Assembly (NCBI RefSeq): GCF_005502275.1
Contig: NZ_SWLZ01000015.1
Coordinates: 48,749 to 112,748 of the forward strand
DNA: 64,000 nucleotides
Direction: 5' to 3'
Origin: Robertmurraya siralis
GTDB lineage: Bacteria > Bacillota > Bacilli > Bacillales > Cytobacillaceae
The notes beneath the pieces were generated by a model. The model searched no databases, had not been told where the DNA came from, and saw only the letters and a program-made list of their open reading frames with translations. This document shows, piece after piece, positions 44,551-53,614 of the stretch (the first letter of the stretch is position 1; each line of letters opens with the position of its first letter). The translations under genes and the position numbers were made by a program.

Positions 44551-47500
44551 ATGATGCCTCTATCAGAAAAATTGAAGAAACAAGTTGTCAAAGAAGAATT
44601 AGAGAAATTGAAAGAAAACCACTATATTCCTGCTCATTTTTATGATGAAGTGGTAAAAGCACATGAAACGTACTATTTGGATTTAGTAGTCGAAAAGACT
44701 GAAAAAAAAGTGGCGCAGCCCAAACCTGAAATGCCGCCAAAGCCAAAAGTGGAAAAAAGCTTGAAACCTAACCATTCAAAAGCTCTTGAAAAGAAAACAG
44801 ATGAACAAATTAGAGAGCGAAATATTACGTGGCTGTTAAATACAGGAGTGATCCTCCTGTTAATTGGTGGATTGTATGTGGCCACAAGTAATTGGGAGAC
44901 GATGTCAAGCGCGACAAAGGCCGGTTCTATCGGGCTCATTTCCTTTTTGTTCTATGGAATTGCCTATTTGGCAATGAAAGTGCTTAAGCTTGATAAAACA
45001 GGTTTTGCATTTATCGTCCTGGGAAGCTTATTTTTACCGATCTTTTTATTATCAATTGCTTGGTTTCAACTATTGGGAAGCTATTTATCCATTTATGGGG
45101 AGGGGAGTTATTTATTTGCACTCATAAGCTGTATCCTACTTCTCCCGGTTTATTTCCTTTTTGCCAACAGAATGAAGTCACGTTTATTCGTGTGGTTTAC
45201 ATATATAACATTCACCATTGGAATAGGTTATTTCTTTTCAGCATTACGTTTGAGTGAAGACAGCTTTTTCCTTGGGATGATGCTGTTTCAAGCTCTGTCA
45301 ATTTATTTATATCATCGAGTGAGAAAGAAAGATGTTGCTAAGCTTTTTATTCGGGAGTTCGTAAATTTTGCCCAGGCGAATTTGATTTTAACGACAGTCC
45401 TCATGTTGGTTCTGTATCATTCAAATATGTTTTTGGGCTTTAATTTAATGTTGACGGCAGCTGTTTATTTGTCAATGGTTTATGTAACTGGCCGCAAGGA
45501 ATTTCATTTTGTCTTTAGCGTCATGCTCATATACGGTGTTTTTCAATTTGTGCAGGCATCTGTATTCGTACAAATTAGCCCGGTTCTCTATAGTTTGCTC
45601 GGCTTCATTTTTTTACTCATTCCATTTGTGCTCGATCAGCAATACCCTTGGAAGAAGATTTTTATGGTCACGAGTGCTGTCGTGTCAGGACTTGTTTTCA
45701 TCTATATCAGCTTTGAGGCGATGTTGATTAATTGGGGAGAACCGTCGTTAACATTGCTTCTTAGCTATTTCGTCATTAGCATTAACTTTTTATATTTGAG
45801 TCATGCCACTCAAAAATTGCTTTTCCGCTATTTAAGCGCAGTGTTTATGTCAGTTGTGTTGGTGCAAGGAGTACTTCTCCTTAAGCAGTTCATTGAATTA
45901 ACACCATTTGTATTAATGCTTGCTTTAATAGGATTTGTCATGTTTGCAGGTTTTGGGGTTTATGTGAAAGCAAGAGTGCTGGAACTAATGAAGCAGCCTG
46001 CCCGAGATGTTGGCTGGGTTTACATGCTTGTTGCAGTCTATGCATCTGTATCCATGTATGCATGGTGGGAAAGTGCTGTCATTTTATTTTTGTTTAGCAT
46101 CAGCGCCTATATAAGCATCGTAAAGGAAACACGGGAGGAGCTGAAACGAACTGCACAATGGCTTGTGCCAATTGCTACTGGGCTAGCTGTGTTAGCTATA
46201 TATGAGGAATTAATCGGAGGTTCCCATTTAATCGTGAGTCAGTTAGGACCAGCTCTCCAATTTGCATGTGCCAGTTTGAGTATAACAGGCTTTTATTTTT
46301 TTATTAAAATTCCAGCTTTAAAGCGAAATCATTTCTACACTGCTCAAGCTTTTTATACCCTTGCCCTTTTAACAGGAATGGTTGTATCTAGCAACGAGCA
46401 GTGGGTTCACAGCTTGTTATTTGTTGGTGGTATCGTAATGTACGCATGGCTATACCATTTTACTAGGAACCGATATGTTCCGTATGTAATTGGGCTTGTC
46501 TTCTTGATGAGCTATTATACATTGATTGAACAAATTTGGGAAATTGGTATTCTCTATGCTATTACAGGTGCTGCAATCCTTTTTGTCACTTCCATTCTAG
46601 TAAAAGCTCGGGATTTGAATATGTACCGTGCATTTGCTTTTGTTGCTCATATGTATATGCCCTTTGCTCTATTACTCACATTAGTTATTCATGGGAAATC
46701 TGCCATGTGGAGCTTTTGGGTAGCTGCACTGATTTACGGAGTTAGTACGAGACTTACACAGTGGGAATGGCTGAGGAAGTTCTTTTTATATGGCTCATTT
46801 ACTTCAATATATGCTGCTTTTACAGGTGTACTTGCCCATTTCGAAACGATGGAGCTTGAGTATGGCTTTGTTTTAACTAGTTTGGCGATTGCGGCGGTAT
46901 GGAAATTTTCCGGCGGAGCTTATAAACAACGGATTTTTTATTATTTAGTACCGTTTTCTTTGCTTGGCATAGGCGTCTTACTCAATATGTACCCGTTTCA
47001 TACATTCACTTTTATCATTATGATCTTATATGCGGTAGGAATAATGGTACTTCTTCATATATATAAGTGGAAAATGCTTGTTGTTATCCCCGCACTGTTT
47101 ATTTATGCAGGAGTAAGACAGTATTTAGCCTATTATCCGTTTACTACATTGAGCGAATTATTCACATTAGCTGTTTTTGGGCTTATTTTTCTTGCTGCAG
47201 GCAGATGGTTTTTTACCTCTTTTTATGAGAAAAAAAAGAAAGAATTTCTTGTTGTTGATGTCTATACACTTATTGCGCTTCTTTATTTTGCAGCGATGTA
47301 CAGCTTTGAACATCCCTTTCTCTGGACTCGATTACTACCAGGTTCCTTGATTGCAGCAACGATTTGGTTGCAGAGAAATCGAATTCCAAGCGAATATAAG
47401 TGGCTCCCCATTTTTATAAGTGGAGCATTTTTGCTACAGCCTTATTATTCTTTCGTATCCAACCTTGCGGTGCATGAGCTTTTAAAAGCTGAAGTATATG

Positions 47501-47940
47501 TTTTGCCGTTCGTGCTTTTATCGATTTTTTTACGTCTCTGTTTGAAAGGCCGTTACGAAAAAGTGACAGCAAAACTGCAATGGGGGATTCTTCTAGTTGT
47601 CTCTGTTGTTCTCGTCGTAGATGGGTTACAATCGTCAACAATCTATGATGCTCTAATTCTTGGAACTTTATCATTAGTGTCAATTGTTGCAGGAGTTTTT
47701 GTTAAAATAAAATCATTTTTCTTTATTGGAATTGGAGTTCTTTTATTGAATGTTTTCATGCAAACGCGTCCTTTTTGGGGAAACCTTCCTTGGTGGGCAT
47801 ATTTGCTCATTGCAGGCTCAATTTTAATTGTCGTTGCCAGTATGAATGAGTGGAATAAGCAAAAAACCGCAAGTGGAGAGAAAACGCTTCTTCTCACATT
47901 CAAAGAAAGAATAAAGAAATTATGGATACATTGGAAATAA
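44551..47940 (+). CDS. Very large polytopic membrane protein (DUF2157-like N-terminal module)
   Basis: A protein of 1129 residues with about 30 hydrophobic segments. Residues 1-95 are cytoplasmic and charged, with a KPKVEKSLKPNHSKALEKK linker. The first module, TWLLNTGVILLLIGGLYVATSNWE onward, resembles DUF2157. Hydrophobic segments then repeat to the end, where the tail is basic (KERIKKLWIHWK). It has no transporter motif that I can see. Proteins of this size and layout occur in Bacillus with no known function. AGGGGAG lies before ATG ATG. Confidence 0.7.
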   Translation: MMPLSEKLKKQVVKEELEKLKENHYIPAHFYDEVVKAHETYYLDLVVEKTEKKVAQPKPEMPPKPKVEKSLKPNHSKALEKKTDEQIRERNITWLLNTGVILLLIGGLYVATSNWETMSSATKAGSIGLISFLFYGIAYLAMKVLKLDKTGFAFIVLGSLFLPIFLLSIAWFQLLGSYLSIYGEGSYLFALISCILLLPVYFLFANRMKSRLFVWFTYITFTIGIGYFFSALRLSEDSFFLGMMLFQALSIYLYHRVRKKDVAKLFIREFVNFAQANLILTTVLMLVLYHSNMFLGFNLMLTAAVYLSMVYVTGRKEFHFVFSVMLIYGVFQFVQASVFVQISPVLYSLLGFIFLLIPFVLDQQYPWKKIFMVTSAVVSGLVFIYISFEAMLINWGEPSLTLLLSYFVISINFLYLSHATQKLLFRYLSAVFMSVVLVQGVLLLKQFIELTPFVLMLALIGFVMFAGFGVYVKARVLELMKQPARDVGWVYMLVAVYASVSMYAWWESAVILFLFSISAYISIVKETREELKRTAQWLVPIATGLAVLAIYEELIGGSHLIVSQLGPALQFACASLSITGFYFFIKIPALKRNHFYTAQAFYTLALLTGMVVSSNEQWVHSLLFVGGIVMYAWLYHFTRNRYVPYVIGLVFLMSYYTLIEQIWEIGILYAITGAAILFVTSILVKARDLNMYRAFAFVAHMYMPFALLLTLVIHGKSAMWSFWVAALIYGVSTRLTQWEWLRKFFLYGSFTSIYAAFTGVLAHFETMELEYGFVLTSLAIAAVWKFSGGAYKQRIFYYLVPFSLLGIGVLLNMYPFHTFTFIIMILYAVGIMVLLHIYKWKMLVVIPALFIYAGVRQYLAYYPFTTLSELFTLAVFGLIFLAAGRWFFTSFYEKKKKEFLVVDVYTLIALLYFAAMYSFEHPFLWTRLLPGSLIAATIWLQRNRIPSEYKWLPIFISGAFLLQPYYSFVSNLAVHELLKAEVYVLPFVLLSIFLRLCLKGRYEKVTAKLQWGILLVVSVVLVVDGLQSSTIYDALILGTLSLVSIVAGVFVKIKSFFFIGIGVLLLNVFMQTRPFWGNLPWWAYLLIAGSILIVVASMNEWNKQKTASGEKTLLLTFKERIKKLWIHWK

Positions 47941-47985
47941 ATAGGTTGAATGATGTGGTAAAATGAATGAAAAGGAGGCTTGTCC

Positions 47986-48417
47986 ATGAATCGAATAAAC
48001 TTGATTACATTAGGTGTTAAAGATATGAAAAAATCGCTTATTTTTTACCGGGATGGACTTGGTTTTAAGACGTCTGTATCAGAAAAAGAACCTGAGGTTG
48101 TTTTTTTTCAGAACGGGGGAACAAGATTGGCACTCTATCCATTAGAGGAATTAGCGAAGGATATAAATGCGGAAAATCCACCTGTAGGAAACGGATTTTC
48201 CGGGATAACAATTGCTTATAACGGAAAATCAAAAGAGGAAGTTGATTTAATGATGAAAAAGGCGGAAGCAGCAGGTGGAAAAATTGTTAAACCGCCTGAA
48301 AAGGTATTCTGGGGTGGATATAGCGGTTATTTTTCAGATCCTGATGGCTATTATTGGGAAGTAGCGTATGGAGAAATGTGGCAGTTTGATGAGAATGACA
48401 TGCTTATAATCGAATAA
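47986..48417 (+). CDS. VOC-superfamily (glyoxalase/dioxygenase-like) protein
   Basis: A protein of 143 residues behind AAAAGGAGG. The paired beta-alpha-beta-beta-beta units, with ITLGVKDMKKSLIFYRDGLGF in the first and GGYSGYFSDPDGYYWEVAY in the second, are typical. VOC proteins bind a metal at a cavity and act on many substrates: glyoxalase I, antibiotic resistance or extradiol cleavage are all possible. Which one is not shown. Confidence 0.85.
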   Translation: MNRINLITLGVKDMKKSLIFYRDGLGFKTSVSEKEPEVVFFQNGGTRLALYPLEELAKDINAENPPVGNGFSGITIAYNGKSKEEVDLMMKKAEAAGGKIVKPPEKVFWGGYSGYFSDPDGYYWEVAYGEMWQFDENDMLIIE

Positions 48418-48590
48418 TGAGGATGCCTTGCATGAGTAAGTGCAGTGCAGGGGCATTTACGGTGGAGTTAGAGAATCTTTCAATAAAAAGGTTTCACTAG
48501 CAATGAATCAAAAGCTATATGGTTTTCCAAAGCCTTTCGAAAAGCTATAGTAGTGATTTTTAAATATAGGAAAGTGAGGGGAAAGTAGAG

Positions 48591-49121
48591 ATGAATTTTA
48601 AGCTGGAAGAAGCGATCGAAATTTTAGAAAGGACACCTAAAACACTGCAGTTTTTCCTTTCCGGTTTATCTGAAGAATGGCTAAAGTGCAATGAAGGGAA
48701 AGATACTTGGAATATTTCAGAAATAGTTGACCATCTCATTGAAGCAGAGCATAGCAATTGGTTGGTGCGTTTAGAATTTATCCTGCAAGAAGGCGAGAAT
48801 AAACCATTTCCTCCGTTTGATCGCAATAAGCATTTGCAGGAAAAAAGAACAACTGAAATTGAACAAAAGCTGGAGGAATTCCAAATAATCAGAATTCGGA
48901 ACATTGAGCGCTTAAAAGATCTCGTCGATCCGCAAATTCATTTAGAGAAAAAAGGTTTTCATCCGGCGTTTGGAGCTGTAAAGGTTAGAGAACTTATTTC
49001 TACATGGGTCGTTCACGATTTGACCCATATTGCTCAAATGGTTAGAGTGATGGCGGAAAGATACCGCATCGATGTAGGACCATGGATTGAATATTTAGGC
49101 ATTTTAAATAAGAAAGTATAG
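48591..49121 (+). CDS. DinB-family (YfiT-like) putative metal-dependent hydrolase
   Basis: A protein of 176 residues. The four-helix DinB pattern has metal-binding histidines in [11 protein letters not shown] and [11 protein letters not shown]. Such enzymes often use bacillithiol as a thiol cofactor, which fits a Bacillus, but this is an inference. The gene is convergent with ctaB and shares its terminator. Confidence 0.8.
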   Translation: MNFKLEEAIEILERTPKTLQFFLSGLSEEWLKCNEGKDTWNISEIVDHLIEAEHSNWLVRLEFILQEGENKPFPPFDRNKHLQEKRTTEIEQKLEEFQIIRIRNIERLKDLVDPQIHLEKKGFHPAFGAVKVRELISTWVVHDLTHIAQMVRVMAERYRIDVGPWIEYLGILNKKV

Positions 49122-49127
49122 GATAGA

Positions 49128-49163
49128 AAACGGCGTTTTAGTCCATTAAACTAAACGCCGTTT
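49128..49163. terminator. Bidirectional terminator between dinB-like and ctaB
   Basis: AAACGGCGTTTTAGT and ACTAAACGCCGTTT form a 14-bp stem with one bulge and a seven-base loop. It ends convergent transcripts. Confidence 0.85.
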
Positions 49164-49166
49164 CAT

Positions 49167-50090
49167 TTATTGAAAAAAGAAGATTCCCATTAATGAATAA
49201 ATGATCACAGTTGAAAAAAGAATGGTCATATGCAAGAGGGAATATATAAACATTGATTTCGCCCATTTATTTGCATCCATTTTTTTGGAGCCATAAATAC
49301 TCAAAATAAGCCAACCGACACTCAAGATCAAGGCAACGAGCATTAGTCCAAGACTTAAAGTGCCAAACAGAAAGCTCATCGCAACCATAATAAATAGGTA
49401 AATATTAGTTTGTGTATAGGTTCTTTTTACTCCTTTTACGACCGGGAGCATAGGAACCTTCGCCGCTTCGTATTCTTCATGGTTACGAATAGCAATCGCA
49501 TAGAAATGAGGCATTTGCCAAATAACGGTAACAACAAAAAGGCCGATGATTGCTGGATGGGTAATATCGGGATGTATCGCCGCCCAACCGATAAGTGGAG
49601 GCATTGCGCCAGAAATACTGCCAATTTCCGTGTTATAAATCGTTTTTCGCTTCGACCACATCGTATACGGTACGACATAAAAAAATAATCCGAGAAAGCC
49701 AAGTAGAGCTGCCAATGAGGTCGCCAAAGCGAGAATGCTAATTCCTAAGATTGACATCACGATGCTCAACACAAAAACAGTGCTAGGTGAAACCTCACCT
49801 GTAACAGTTGGTCGATTACGAGTCCGTTTCATAATCGCATCAATATCCCGATCATAAAGATTATTGAAGGCGCCAGCTGCGGCGATGACGAGCGTAGTTC
49901 CGATAAAAGCATAAATAACGTTTGGGTAGACCTCAACTAAATTTTTTTGATACGTAAAAATTGCGAGGGTCAAACCAGCAAACATTGGTATTAAGTTGGA
50001 TTTAATAATACCTGCCTTAACAGTGGCAGCAATAATTTTGGACAAAGGTCGTTTTGGAATCGCCAGTGTACTTTGATTCTCATTTATCAC
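49167..50090 (-). CDS. ctaB: Protoheme IX farnesyltransferase (heme O synthase)
   Basis: A protein of 307 residues with a GTG start behind AAAGGA. It has about eight or nine membrane segments and the UbiA prenyl-binding motif NNLYDRDIDAIMKRTRNRP; a second conserved loop is YNTEIGSISGAMPPLIGW. It adds a farnesyl group to heme B to make heme O for terminal oxidases. The usual ctaA and ctaCDEF genes are absent here, so it may be a second, stand-alone copy. An Fnr/Crp-like palindrome lies 58-73 bases upstream. Confidence 0.95.
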   Translation of the reverse strand: MINENQSTLAIPKRPLSKIIAATVKAGIIKSNLIPMFAGLTLAIFTYQKNLVEVYPNVIYAFIGTTLVIAAAGAFNNLYDRDIDAIMKRTRNRPTVTGEVSPSTVFVLSIVMSILGISILALATSLAALLGFLGLFFYVVPYTMWSKRKTIYNTEIGSISGAMPPLIGWAAIHPDITHPAIIGLFVVTVIWQMPHFYAIAIRNHEEYEAAKVPMLPVVKGVKRTYTQTNIYLFIMVAMSFLFGTLSLGLMLVALILSVGWLILSIYGSKKMDANKWAKSMFIYSLLHMTILFSTVIIYSLMGIFFFQ

Positions 50091-50147
50091 TTTAAGTAGT
50101 CCTTTACAATAAATTTCGCCATTACTGTCATATTATATGATACGACA

Positions 50148-50163
50148 TGTGATTTATATCACC
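50148..50163 (-). promoter_or_regulatory. Fnr/Crp-type palindrome upstream of ctaB
   Basis: TGTGATTTATATCACC on the plus strand (TGTGA, six bases, TCACC) matches the Fnr/Crp consensus TGTGAN6TCACA but for the last base. It is 58 bases upstream of the ctaB start codon; its place relative to a promoter was not fixed. Confidence 0.4.
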
Positions 50164-50398
50164 TTGTGATAGCAATACTATTTTACCATCATTCCAATAA
50201 TAAATTAAGTACCATGCATGAAATTAAAGAAAAGCGTTGTGGAAAGCGGGATTTCTTGCAATCATCTATTTTAAGATTAAAGCCATGACCATCATTCTAA
50301 TACTGAGAATGATTTTTAAGGCTGAAAGCTCTGTAAACGTTTTATTTCTAAAATGGTTGGAAAAGAGTGTAGAATATAAAAAAGAGGGGGAATTCATA

Positions 50399-51184
50399 AT
50401 GGACTTAGGGTTAAAAGGGAAGTCAGTATTGGTTTTAGCATCTAGTAAAGGACTCGGAAAAGCGATTGCTCAAGAATTTGTTCGTGAGGGTGCACGGGTC
50501 ATGATTACAAGTCGAGATGCGTTAGCATTGCAAACAGTTGCGAGGGAAATGAGAGAAGTAAGCGGTGAAGTGCAGGCACAGCCTTGCGATATTACGAAAT
50601 TAACGGATATAAAGGAACTTGTCGAAAAAACGGTTTCAGCATTTGGAACGATCGATATTTTAGTCAACAATTGCGGAGGGCCGCGTGCAGGAAATTTTGA
50701 CGATCTTGATGATCAGGCGTGGCAGGAAGCATTTGAATTAACATTGCTTAGCTATATTCGTTCTATTCGTGAAGTACTTCCATATATGAGAAAAAATGGT
50801 GGAGGGAAAATTGTCAATATTGCTTCGATTTCCATTAAACAACCATTAGACAGATTATTATTATCAAATACTCTAAGAGCAGGGGTAAACGGTTTATCAA
50901 AAAGTTTATCGCAAGAATTAGCGAAAGATAATATATTGATCAATACTGTTGGACCGGGAAAATTTGCTACAGATCGGGTTATTGAAATTGATCAACAGCA
51001 GGCGGAAAGAAAAAAAATGACCATTGAAGACTTGCAAAATGCAGCACAAGCAGCTATTCCATTGGGGCGCTACGGCGACCCGCAAGAATTTGCAAAAACG
51101 GTTGTATTTTTGGCTTCCGATGCGAATACATATATTACCGGACAAGCGCTAATAGTCGATGGAGGCTTAACAAAGGCACTTTAA
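50399..51184 (+). CDS. SDR-family oxidoreductase with altered active site
   Basis: A protein of 261 residues starting at ATG 50399 behind AAGAGGGGG; upstream in-frame codons lack a ribosome site. The Rossmann motif is LASSKGLGKAIA, and NNCGGP replaces NNAG. The catalytic YxxxK pattern is absent: the place is taken by LLSNTLRAGVNGL, so Ser/Arg replace Tyr/Lys. A distinct SDR clade with this change exists in Bacillus. The product ends GQALIVDGGLTKAL as usual for the family. The substrate is unknown. Confidence 0.85.
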   Translation: MDLGLKGKSVLVLASSKGLGKAIAQEFVREGARVMITSRDALALQTVAREMREVSGEVQAQPCDITKLTDIKELVEKTVSAFGTIDILVNNCGGPRAGNFDDLDDQAWQEAFELTLLSYIRSIREVLPYMRKNGGGKIVNIASISIKQPLDRLLLSNTLRAGVNGLSKSLSQELAKDNILINTVGPGKFATDRVIEIDQQQAERKKMTIEDLQNAAQAAIPLGRYGDPQEFAKTVVFLASDANTYITGQALIVDGGLTKAL

Positions 51185-51473
51185 AATTGATGGCCTTTCA
51201 GGTTTATTTAAATAGCGACAAAAATATACAATAACATTATTATGTAAACTGGATTATTATTGCTCGTTCTCATCGACATTTCAAAAGGCTTCTGTCGAAA
51301 ATTGTTATATTGTAATAATAAACTTTTGCGGACTATGTAATAGAAATGTTAGGTGATTACAGGAATATTACAGTGTTGTTAAAAAATTCAAATCTAGAAT
51401 ACAACCTCTCGAATGTTATAGACGTATAGAAATAGGGTATGGTAGTCTATAAAAGCAACTGGGAGGTTTGAAT

Positions 51474-52496
51474 ATGAAAAATAGAGAAGCTTACTATGAT
51501 AATGCGAAGTTTTTTCTTATCTTTTTTGTTGTATTTGGCCATTTAATCCAGTCCTATATACACGAAGACAAATTTATCTATTCGATTTATACGACACTAT
51601 ATACATTTCACATGCCGGCATTTATTCTAATTTCAGGTTTCTTTGCAAAGGGTTTTTATCAAAAGGGCTATCTCAAAAAAATCACTAAAAAATTGATTAT
51701 CCCTTATTTAATTTTTCAGGCGATTTATTCGCTCTACTATTATTTTCTTATCGATCAAAGTGTCACAGCAATGAATCCATTAGATCCTCAATGGTCTCTA
51801 TGGTTTTTAATGAGCTTGTTTTGCTGGAATGTAATGCTGTTTGTGTTTGCCAAATGGTCACCAGTTATTTCCTTGTCTATCGCTGTTGCTATAGGAATTG
51901 CTGTGGGCTATTTTAATGAAATCAGCAACTTTTTAAGTTTATCTCGAACTTTTGTGTTTTTTCCTTTCTTTCTTCTTGGCTATTACTTAAAAAAGGAACA
52001 TTTCGAAAAGGTTAAGCATATTAAGTTTCGCTATTTATCCTTTGGAATTTTATTAACCATTTTTCTCGTTGTCTATATTGCCCCAACTTTTGAATATAGA
52101 TGGCTATTCGGTTCCAAGCCTTATGATGTCGTGAATGAATATGAGATTAATGGCGGTTTCATTCGCCTTGGCGTATATGTGGTAGCCTTGCTTGCTACTT
52201 TAAGCTTTTTAGCCTTAGTACCTCGCCGGCGTTACTTCTTTACGAAATGGGGAACAGGTTCAATCTATGTCTACTTATTACATGGCTTTTTTGTGAAATA
52301 CTTTAGAAACAGTCAATTTGAAGAAGTATTAAGTGAATCAGAGCAAATTATTGTGTTAATTTTCCTGTCGTTAATCCTAACAGGTATTTTGTCCAGCAAA
52401 TGGATTCGTAAAATTGCTCAACCATTAATCGAGTTAAAGCTTGACTTTTCGAAAAAATATGCGGTTGATGGGGGTAGTAAGCAACGGAGAGTGTAA
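51474..52496 (+). CDS. Acyltransferase 3 family membrane protein
   Basis: A protein of 340 residues, ATG 51474 behind GGGAGG. It has ten or so membrane segments. The N-terminal YYDNAKFFLIFFVVFGHLIQ carries the family's essential His, and HMPAFILISGFFAKGF follows. These enzymes O-acetylate surface polysaccharides or sugars using cytoplasmic acyl-CoA. No obvious partner lies beside it. Confidence 0.85.
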   Translation: MKNREAYYDNAKFFLIFFVVFGHLIQSYIHEDKFIYSIYTTLYTFHMPAFILISGFFAKGFYQKGYLKKITKKLIIPYLIFQAIYSLYYYFLIDQSVTAMNPLDPQWSLWFLMSLFCWNVMLFVFAKWSPVISLSIAVAIGIAVGYFNEISNFLSLSRTFVFFPFFLLGYYLKKEHFEKVKHIKFRYLSFGILLTIFLVVYIAPTFEYRWLFGSKPYDVVNEYEINGGFIRLGVYVVALLATLSFLALVPRRRYFFTKWGTGSIYVYLLHGFFVKYFRNSQFEEVLSESEQIIVLIFLSLILTGILSSKWIRKIAQPLIELKLDFSKKYAVDGGSKQRRV

Positions 52497-52520
52497 TACA
52501 TGTTATAAACAGGATTAGGG

Positions 52521-52555
52521 AAGACTCCTAATAAGCAATTATTAGGGGTCTTTTT
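52521..52555 (+). terminator. Terminator whose stem contains the next ribosome site
   Basis: AAGACTCCTAATAA pairs with TTATTAGGGGTCTT (one G-T pair) around GCAA, then five T. The AGGGG in the right arm is nine bases before the next ATG. Confidence 0.8.
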
Positions 52556-52557
52556 CA

Positions 52558-53265
52558 ATGAAAAAATATATCGTTTCTATGATCATGATGACAATTGCAT
52601 GTTCCATCTGTTTTCCATCTTCTTCCGCTGGTCGTGCTTTGCAAATTGTTGCCTTCGGTGATTCGATCACATATGGAACAGGTGATCCATTAAAGAAAGG
52701 TTATGTAGGTAGAGTAGAGGAGAGACTTGAAACAATAGATCAGACAGTTCGAATGAAAAACTTTGGTGTACCGAAGTTTACGTCGAATGACATATTACAA
52801 CTATTACAGCAAAGAAAGATATTAAGAAGAGTTCGTCAAGCAAACTATATTATTCTCTACATTGGTACAAATGATTTTCGCCAAAGTGCGCAATACGTAT
52901 TTAATCCGCTTCCAAAAGAAAACCTATCGAAAGGAAAGAACTTTTTTTTAGTCCGCTTTAATCAAATCATTGAGCTTTTAAGACAGCATAATCAACATGC
53001 TCCAATAATTGTTTTAGGGCTTTACCATCCGTATATTGAATATGAAAATGAAACAGAAATTTTCAAAACGATTGAAGGCTGGAACCAATCATTGAGAAAG
53101 GCGGCGCAAGCTTTCCAACAAACTTACTTTGTCCCAACAGCAGATTTGTTTCTGAATGATGAAGAAAAACATTTATTTAGTGATTCATTACATTTGAATG
53201 CACAAGGCTATGAGCTTTTAAGTGAACGCGTTTTTCAAAAGTTAATATCTTTGGAAGAGAATTGA
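52558..53265 (+). CDS. Secreted SGNH/GDSL hydrolase
   Basis: A protein of 235 residues. A signal peptide covers about 1-24 (MKKYIVSMIMMTIACSICF onward). Block I is VAFGDSITYGTG (Ser), block III IGTNDF (Asn) and block V DSLHLNAQGYELL (Asp, His), so the SGNH triad is complete. It is an esterase/lipase, similar to YpmR of B. subtilis. Its ribosome site lies in the terminator stem of the preceding gene. Confidence 0.9.
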   Translation: MKKYIVSMIMMTIACSICFPSSSAGRALQIVAFGDSITYGTGDPLKKGYVGRVEERLETIDQTVRMKNFGVPKFTSNDILQLLQQRKILRRVRQANYIILYIGTNDFRQSAQYVFNPLPKENLSKGKNFFLVRFNQIIELLRQHNQHAPIIVLGLYHPYIEYENETEIFKTIEGWNQSLRKAAQAFQQTYFVPTADLFLNDEEKHLFSDSLHLNAQGYELLSERVFQKLISLEEN

Positions 53266-53307
53266 TAAGAGGCTTGCTGCCATTCTGTTAGCAGGCTTCT
53301 TATTTTT
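53265..53307 (+). terminator. Terminator after the GDSL hydrolase gene
   Basis: ATAAGA and GCTTGCT on the left pair with AGCAGGC and TTCTTAT on the right with a small mismatch, and T residues follow. Bases 53308-53405 hold nothing recognised. Confidence 0.65.
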
Positions 53308-53405
53308 GTTTTTTTGATATGCCAGTGTTGATTTTTTGGCTTATTTTTTCTTTGATTTCAGGATACGCTTAGGAGAAAATCTACTGGTTTATGGAATATA
53401 CGTAG

Positions 53406-53495
53406 TGAAAGGCGTAAAAACCAAGGTTTTTGCACGAAATGAACCAAAAATTGTTTTATCGACAATATTGTTTAATAAATATTTTTAGCAGGAAG
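53406..53495 (+). repeat. Dispersed hairpin repeat, copy C
   Basis: TGAAAGGCGTAAAAACC, then GGTTTTTGCACGAAATGAACC, and an A/T-rich tail with ATTGTTTAATAAAT. It shares the start (TGAAAGGCRT), arm and AAATGARCC block of copy B. It lies in the gap before the epimerase gene. Confidence 0.55.
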
Positions 53496-53614
53496 TTAGC
53501 ACTGTTTGTTGAATATAAATTTAATGTACGAGGTCGTTTGCTGTACAGTTGAGCGGCCATAATAAATGAATTTTAGAGAATACTCTTATTCTTACTTTTT
53601 AGGAGGATTTGAAA

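Noticed and set aside
48480..48540. A possible fourth copy of the dispersed repeat
   Set aside because: Only partial similarity (GGTTTCAC, ATGAATC, CCAAAGCC); below what I would call a copy by eye.
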